From contig NW_019211456.1 of the NCBI RefSeq assembly GCF_002443255.2, positions 13,228,229-13,292,228 on the forward strand: a stretch of DNA of 64,000 bases. Reading direction: 5' to 3'. The position numbers were made by a program, and so were the translations under genes. Positions 59,001 to 64,000 of this stretch are shown piece after piece (within the stretch, counting starts at the first letter, position 1; each line of letters starts with the position of its first letter). The notes beneath the pieces were generated by a model. It had not been told where the DNA came from. It saw only the letters and a program-made list of their open reading frames with translations, and did no database searches. This DNA comes from Varroa destructor. Taxonomy: Eukaryota > Arthropoda > Arachnida > Mesostigmata > Varroidae.

Positions 59001-59710
59001 TGACAGGACAATTAGTGGAAGAACATTTCGAAAAGAAAAGAACACAAAATCTATCGTCTCGGAAATTTTAAAGAAAAACACTGGCAGTATCAAGGCATGT
59101 TAAAAGCTGGCTATGCGAATGATTTTTCATTTGCGTATATACCTCGGTAAAACCGTGAAACCATATGTACATATATGTTCTCTTAAAAATAAAAAAGAAA
59201 ATAAAATTATCATTTTAGTTGGTGATCATTTGCTAGAACCGTTCAGGGCACTGAGTCGATATAAACACTACTTATATGTTAGCCGATAACCGTTTATGTA
59301 ATTACCAATTCACGCTTCTTTTATATTTTATGCATGGTTAGCTTGCTTGATGAAATTATTGTGTTTATTATCACGATCCTTTTACCCTTTCTGCTGGTTA
59401 TGATGCCCAAGGATTTTCTTCTCGTAGTAGTCTTCTGCGCTGTCCTACCAAATCTAGAAATTCGCTCGTGCCTTTTGCAGATCTGTTGTGTGCTCTATCA
59501 GACCTAAAATCCCTTTGTGGACGCTTCTCTTGACAATCAGCTAATTGACTGTATAATGTTGCAGTCGACTGCCGCACGCAAATCTAAATATCGACACACT
59601 ATCGTCTATTTATACGAAGAATAAATAAATGTTTTTTTTAACTGTTGTGAACAAGTTTTCATTTGTTTACGTACGTTTATGCAACCAAAGCTAGAGACTG
59701 CTTGGTACTG
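56053..59710. other. Unrecognised stretch with overlapping open frames
   Basis: Between 56067 and 57291 both strands carry open frames of 75 to 111 codons (plus 56067-56333, plus 56478-56813, minus 56435-56740, minus 56971-57291). None is recognised and I cannot choose a coding strand. A (TG)n run lies at 57869-57884 and a (GCAC)n run at 58957. Confidence 0.35.
58957..58994. repeat. (GCAC)n tetranucleotide microsatellite
   Basis: About eight GCAC/ACGC units with two imperfect ones near the end. Confidence 0.9.
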
Positions 59711-59900
59711 TCACCATTCCAGACAATACGCGTCGAAGTGACATTTCGTCTTATTTAGAATACGGAAACATAAATGCCAACGCATCACTCTGCGTATCTC
59801 TTTATCAGTTATATATAGATACAAATCGTTAGAATATCGCTCGTACTTTGAAGAAGTTTGCTCTTCGCAGGCGGCTTCCGCTCCGATGGGCATAGGCACA
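59711..59900 (-). CDS. Candidate terminal exon, unknown product
   Basis: On the minus strand a good acceptor (CATTTATTCTAG) is followed by 62 codons plus TGA at 59711-59713, opening in phase 2. The product reads PIGAEAACEEQTSSKYERYS, NDLYLYITDKEIRRVMRW and ends KCHFDAYCLEW. No domain is recognised. No partner exon was found. Confidence 0.18.
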
Positions 59901-60080
59901 CTAGAATAAATGGACGGATGTGTGTGTGTATGCATAGGGGAGCATGTGGTCACAGTGCACCCGGCAAGTCTGTTTGGCGAGAAAGGCCATCCGACGAAAA
60001 ATTAGCGTTATTTTGTGGGCCATCTTGGCCGAGCAAGGGCAATTCCACCGCAGCTATTCCTGCAGACCTCAATAGGATGA

Positions 60081-60275
60081 GGTCATTATTACGCTATTGA
60101 TGTCATTATCGTCAAGAATACGATAGTCTCGTTGAATAACAGCGGCGTAAAGTCCGCCGATGTGATGCCAGCCTTTGCGACGTTGTACGTTACACAGTAC
60201 GGCGTCAGGCAGATCGATAAACTCATTTTTGAGGGTGCAAAGGATGTTGCTAAGGCGTTCGAAAAACTTTTGTAA
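60081..60275 (+). CDS. Candidate C-terminal coding segment, unknown product
   Basis: The + strand is open for 64 codons from just after a TGA at 60078-60080 to a TAA at 60273-60275. It holds IDVIIVKNTIVSLNNSGV, ADVMPAFATLYVTQYG and ends KLIFEGAKDVAKAFEKLL, an amphipathic helix-like end. The acceptor is unclear (GATGAG at 60075-60080 is the best). An antisense frame of 86 codons covers the same DNA. No family is recognised and no AATAAA follows within about 400 bp. Confidence 0.2.
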   Translation, partial: GHYYAIDVIIVKNTIVSLNNSGVKSADVMPAFATLYVTQYGVRQIDKLIFEGAKDVAKAFEKLL

Positions 60276-63200
60276 GAAAGATCAGGCAGTCGTTGCGTGT
60301 CAGATAAACTTTGCATACTTCTAGAATTGCCATTTTTATTACCGGGCAAGGTATGTATAGAATAGTAAGAATGAACTAAGGATGAGGCAACGTTTTCAAT
60401 GCCTGTTATAATTACAAAGGCAACAAAGTATGTTAAACTATCGATGCGTGCCTTTTACCAGATTTTAACCAGCTATAGTGATCTAAACGTATATGTGATT
60501 TGACCCTGACTTGATTCTATAGTCCTTGCGGGACTCTGAATACGCGTGCTCATAAGAACAGCATATACACAGAAGAGTTAACTGAGTTAAGGAAATGAAA
60601 GGTACTGAAACACGCAGAATTTTTGTCCATCTTAGCTCCGTGTATTATAAATGAACTCACGAATTTAGGTTATAGTTTTTGAATGAGAAATTATTATAAT
60701 TTTCCAGACCTAATTAACGTTTTCAGGCCCGTGTGCCGCTAGCGTAGAAAAAACACGGTCCAGTATCGTCCAGCGAGGACAAGCTTCAGGGTCAGCATTA
60801 AACCGAGTCCGAACGCGAAAACAGTCTGGTAAAAAAGCGACAGGTCCCCCCACATTAGATAAGGACTCGTGGGAAAAATGGGGGCCAAAACGGTTAACGG
60901 GGGAATAAACGACAGAAGTAGGAATGCTCGCAGTATGTCAGTTATTCGTGAAGTGAAGCAAAAATTATCTAATTTACCGGACCGAAATGACCGAGCAGCA
61001 ATAAAAACCAAAGTGGGTTAGAAAGAAGTTGGCTGAGAAAGGGCAGATAGTATAATATAAAGAAAACTGAGAAGAGTTCGCGTCGAAGAGAGGCAAAAAA
61101 AGAATCAAGAGGCAACGACTGTCGAATATCTGTGAGGCACAAGCTATTTTCATTAACTGTCATTAGAATAATAACAGCGAGCGCTCCCATTTGATGTTAG
61201 GGAAGAAATCTGCTCCGAAGAATAGGGTCAACGTGAACAAATGCGAAAGTGAAGATAGAAAGGCTGATGTCGATCGTTACTGGGTTTAGTTCCAGATTTC
61301 CGCTTATTTGGAGTCTATCTCAGCGCAGGAATGAAGGATAAGGGGATGCGGTAGGATCTGAAAGGGCAGCGAATTAGGAACGGTGAATATTAGGACGACC
61401 GAAGAAAAGCTGGCAATATCCTAGCCCAGATCATGCGGTCACAGAGTCACAAATGTATCAATGGTGTTTGTCTTCGCCTTAACCCACGACGTCCTTGCCC
61501 GTACTGACTAATTCATCATAGCGGCTGTTTTTAGTCAAGGAATCGATTGCACGCTCAATCGATCGATCCGCCTAGCTCCGTTCGTCCATGTACGTTCGTC
61601 TCGCGTTTACTATTTTGAGTACGACAGAGTGAGAAACCTTTAACAATACAAGGAGAAAATGCTGAATGGAACATCCGCCATTTTCGTTTGCCTTCGCGTC
61701 CGTCAGGGTAGTCCGTAGTCTAAATTCACAGACTTGATGAATTGGATAAGGCGATACGTCTGCTGACACTGATGTTTCTGTTGCTGCTGCTAACTTTCGA
61801 GGCGTCATGGACACTATGGGATAGGAAGTTACGCTGTTAAAAAGTGAAGCCTTGCCATTTTAATTCTGGTTAGGTAGTTAAGGAACACACGCACAGAAAG
61901 ATCTAACAACATGTAGATATACTCTTCATGTTTTGTTGCAGAGGGATACCTGTTTTTATCCGTTAACTAGAGGTGTATCTCTTAGAATCATTTAATTATC
62001 GTCTTTTCAATCACAGCTTAGGGAAAATATGACTTGACGGATTCTAGTAATGACGTCGCAGTTAACTAGAGCTAGCCAGACAATCGAAACAAATAGGTAA
62101 TGCTTTCGTATTTGAATCCAAACGATGTTGAACTTACTTAGGGTTTCAAACCAAAATGTATGTCTGTGAAACTTCTTGATACAAAAATAACTCAACCTTC
62201 TACTCAATGATGTCAACTTTCATTAGGCTTAGTTCATGTTCTTTGAAGGAGGTGTACTTGAAAAAAGATTAATTTGTAATTGGTTGCTTTTCGTACTTGC
62301 TCTTGGGCTTTTTATCACTGACAGTTCGCACCACATTGAGGCTTAAAATACTGACAAGATCCTTTAGGTTGAGTAGTGCCAGCGAAAAAGGTAGCCATTA
62401 TATTTCGCCATTTGATGGAAACGCCGGGGCTCGTCCGCCTACAAGTGCTTGCTTCGAACGCACACTGTATGAAACATAATTTAAAGTGAAAATCATACTT
62501 AGAAAAATTAAAATAAAGAGATGTTTTATCTCGAAAGATTTATAATAAAGCCTTTCTGTTTACTTTGTGCAATCATGCATTGAAGCTAGTGAGAAATTCG
62601 GATTTCGAGAATGTCCATAATTCATTTGAAGCGATGCGGCACAATGCATGGAGCCCCCAGAATTAATAGTAGGATACTTATTGTGGGGGAACGGAAGGAA
62701 ACGGACACAGATCGTTGCTCCTTCAACCCTTAACCAGCATAGCGAAACCACGCCATAGTAAAAGGCACTTGGGAAATGACTCTTTCACTACGCGGGATAT
62801 TTGTTTGCTAACGTAAAATGTGCTAAAAGGTATGGCAAAAAATTCCTCGAAAAAAAAGAAAGAAATATGTATGTAGGGGACGCTTACTATCTTAAGCGCA
62901 GGCATACCACCTGGGACGCAAATGATAATCATTACGACAGGGGAACGAGGGAAAGAAGTATAATTAAAACGCATAAGTATACACCGCCTGTCCGCTGTCT
63001 ACCTTCGCAGTAAGCTACCTGCGTAAATAAACATCGGATTGCTTAGTTCTCCTGACACTTGTTTCTGCTATAGATTATATCAAATAGTTGTAGATTGAGC
63101 TGACCTTCACGGCTATCAATGTCGTTGTCTATATTGTAGCATAGGTCTCTTCGCCATTTGTAGTCTATTATGAGATTTTATTATTATATTATGTTATTAT

Positions 63201-64000
63201 GAAGCTTATTATAGTATGTTCGTCATATTTTGATAGGAGAGTTTAAATCATGCAGTAATGTATAGTTGTTTGAATTATCCAGATATTGTATAATTTTTGC
63301 TTTGCGATCGTGTACACTTGTGGAACAATGTGAAATGATTGCCGAACAGCCTATCGCACAGTTAGTTATACACGAGGATTCAGACTTGCAATACTTAAGA
63401 TAGCGCAAATACGACTAACAAATTTACTATCCTCTATGAGATTTCATTGAGACGTAATACTCTGTATTCTTGTATTATTTTGATTCAAACTTATTAGCAG
63501 CGGACCGTCCTTTAGAAAATACGGTCTTCCGACAAGCAAATGCTGTATCCATAGAGTGTATGCTATTGAGTGACTCGAGATACCTAGCCGCTACCATTTT
63601 ATGTATCAGAAGTTCGAATGCACAGCGTTAAGCTCGATAAAATTATGTACACACGCAAGTGAGTCGTAGAGGAACAATCACCAGTGTGCAACGTAAAAGA
63701 CGTCCATAAAAGGCTTAGTCGTCAGACATTCACTACGAGTACTGTTGATTGATAGTGTGTTTCATGATAGCACTGGAAAATTTTCTGTGCCAATTAAGTG
63801 ATTGTCGGTCAAATTTTGACAATTGTATCTCTAGCCCAAAGCCATCAAGGGCACGAGATACAGCTAATGTTTTTGGAACGCTCGTAGGACGGGGGTTGTG
63901 GATAGGTAGAGTACAGGAATAAACGAAGGTTCGGGCTTATTTTATGCCGGGGCGTAAGCGACAGATATAAGGCAGTTACTTTTAGGGAAATCGAGAATCA
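60276..64000. other. A/T-rich end of the window without recognised genes
   Basis: Small open frames only (for example minus 60739-61011, plus 62297-62479, plus 62801-63013). No repeat or RNA gene seen. Confidence 0.4.

Overview
This window is eukaryotic genomic DNA. Genes are split by introns with GT/AG boundaries, simple repeats are abundant ((CA)n, (TA)n, (GA)n, (CAG)n), most of the sequence is non-coding, and there is no operon-like packing. The one gene I recognise is an invertebrate-type kainate-class ionotropic glutamate receptor, so the source is most likely an animal. The C-terminal tail of the receptor fits an arthropod, possibly a chelicerate, but that is inference and no species can be named.

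Layout. Positions 1-2737 are intronic or upstream of the first visible receptor exon and hold a 275-bp (CA)n block. The 3' end of the receptor gene lies on the + strand: a TM4 exon (2738-2940), a cytoplasmic-tail exon (3626-3764) and a proline/glycine-rich terminal exon (9439-9617, TAG stop). The open frame continues for 53 codons beyond that TAG, and a polyadenylation signal follows at 9839. The extracellular, pore and S2 exons must lie upstream of the window. From about 9.9 kb to the end I recognise no complete gene by family.

The rest is low-density sequence with scattered candidate exons and small open frames on both strands. The better ones are at 14171-14452 (+, strong splice sites), 17476-17577 (+), 18877-19080 (-, Cys/His-rich), 27333-27629 and 27843-28112 (-), 29363-29890 (+, frame broken by one TAG), 42917-43615 (-, longest open frame), 48473-48830 (+, two phase-matched exons with a stop), 51383-51589 and 55963-56052 (-, Cys-rich) and 60081-60275 (+). 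A probable relic of a BEL/Pao-type retrotransposon gag zinc-knuckle region is at 21073-21312. All of these rest on frame openness, splice signals or residue pattern, not on homology I can prove, and several are expected to be chance. When I read random stretches in all frames, many short translations looked protein-like, so residue composition alone was given little weight.

The observations most worth a second look are the open frame continuing past the receptor's TAG stop, a second TAG-interrupted frame at 29.5 kb, the retroelement relic, a perfect 10-bp hairpin at 45.8 kb, and a tRNA-like A-box head at 36.2 kb.
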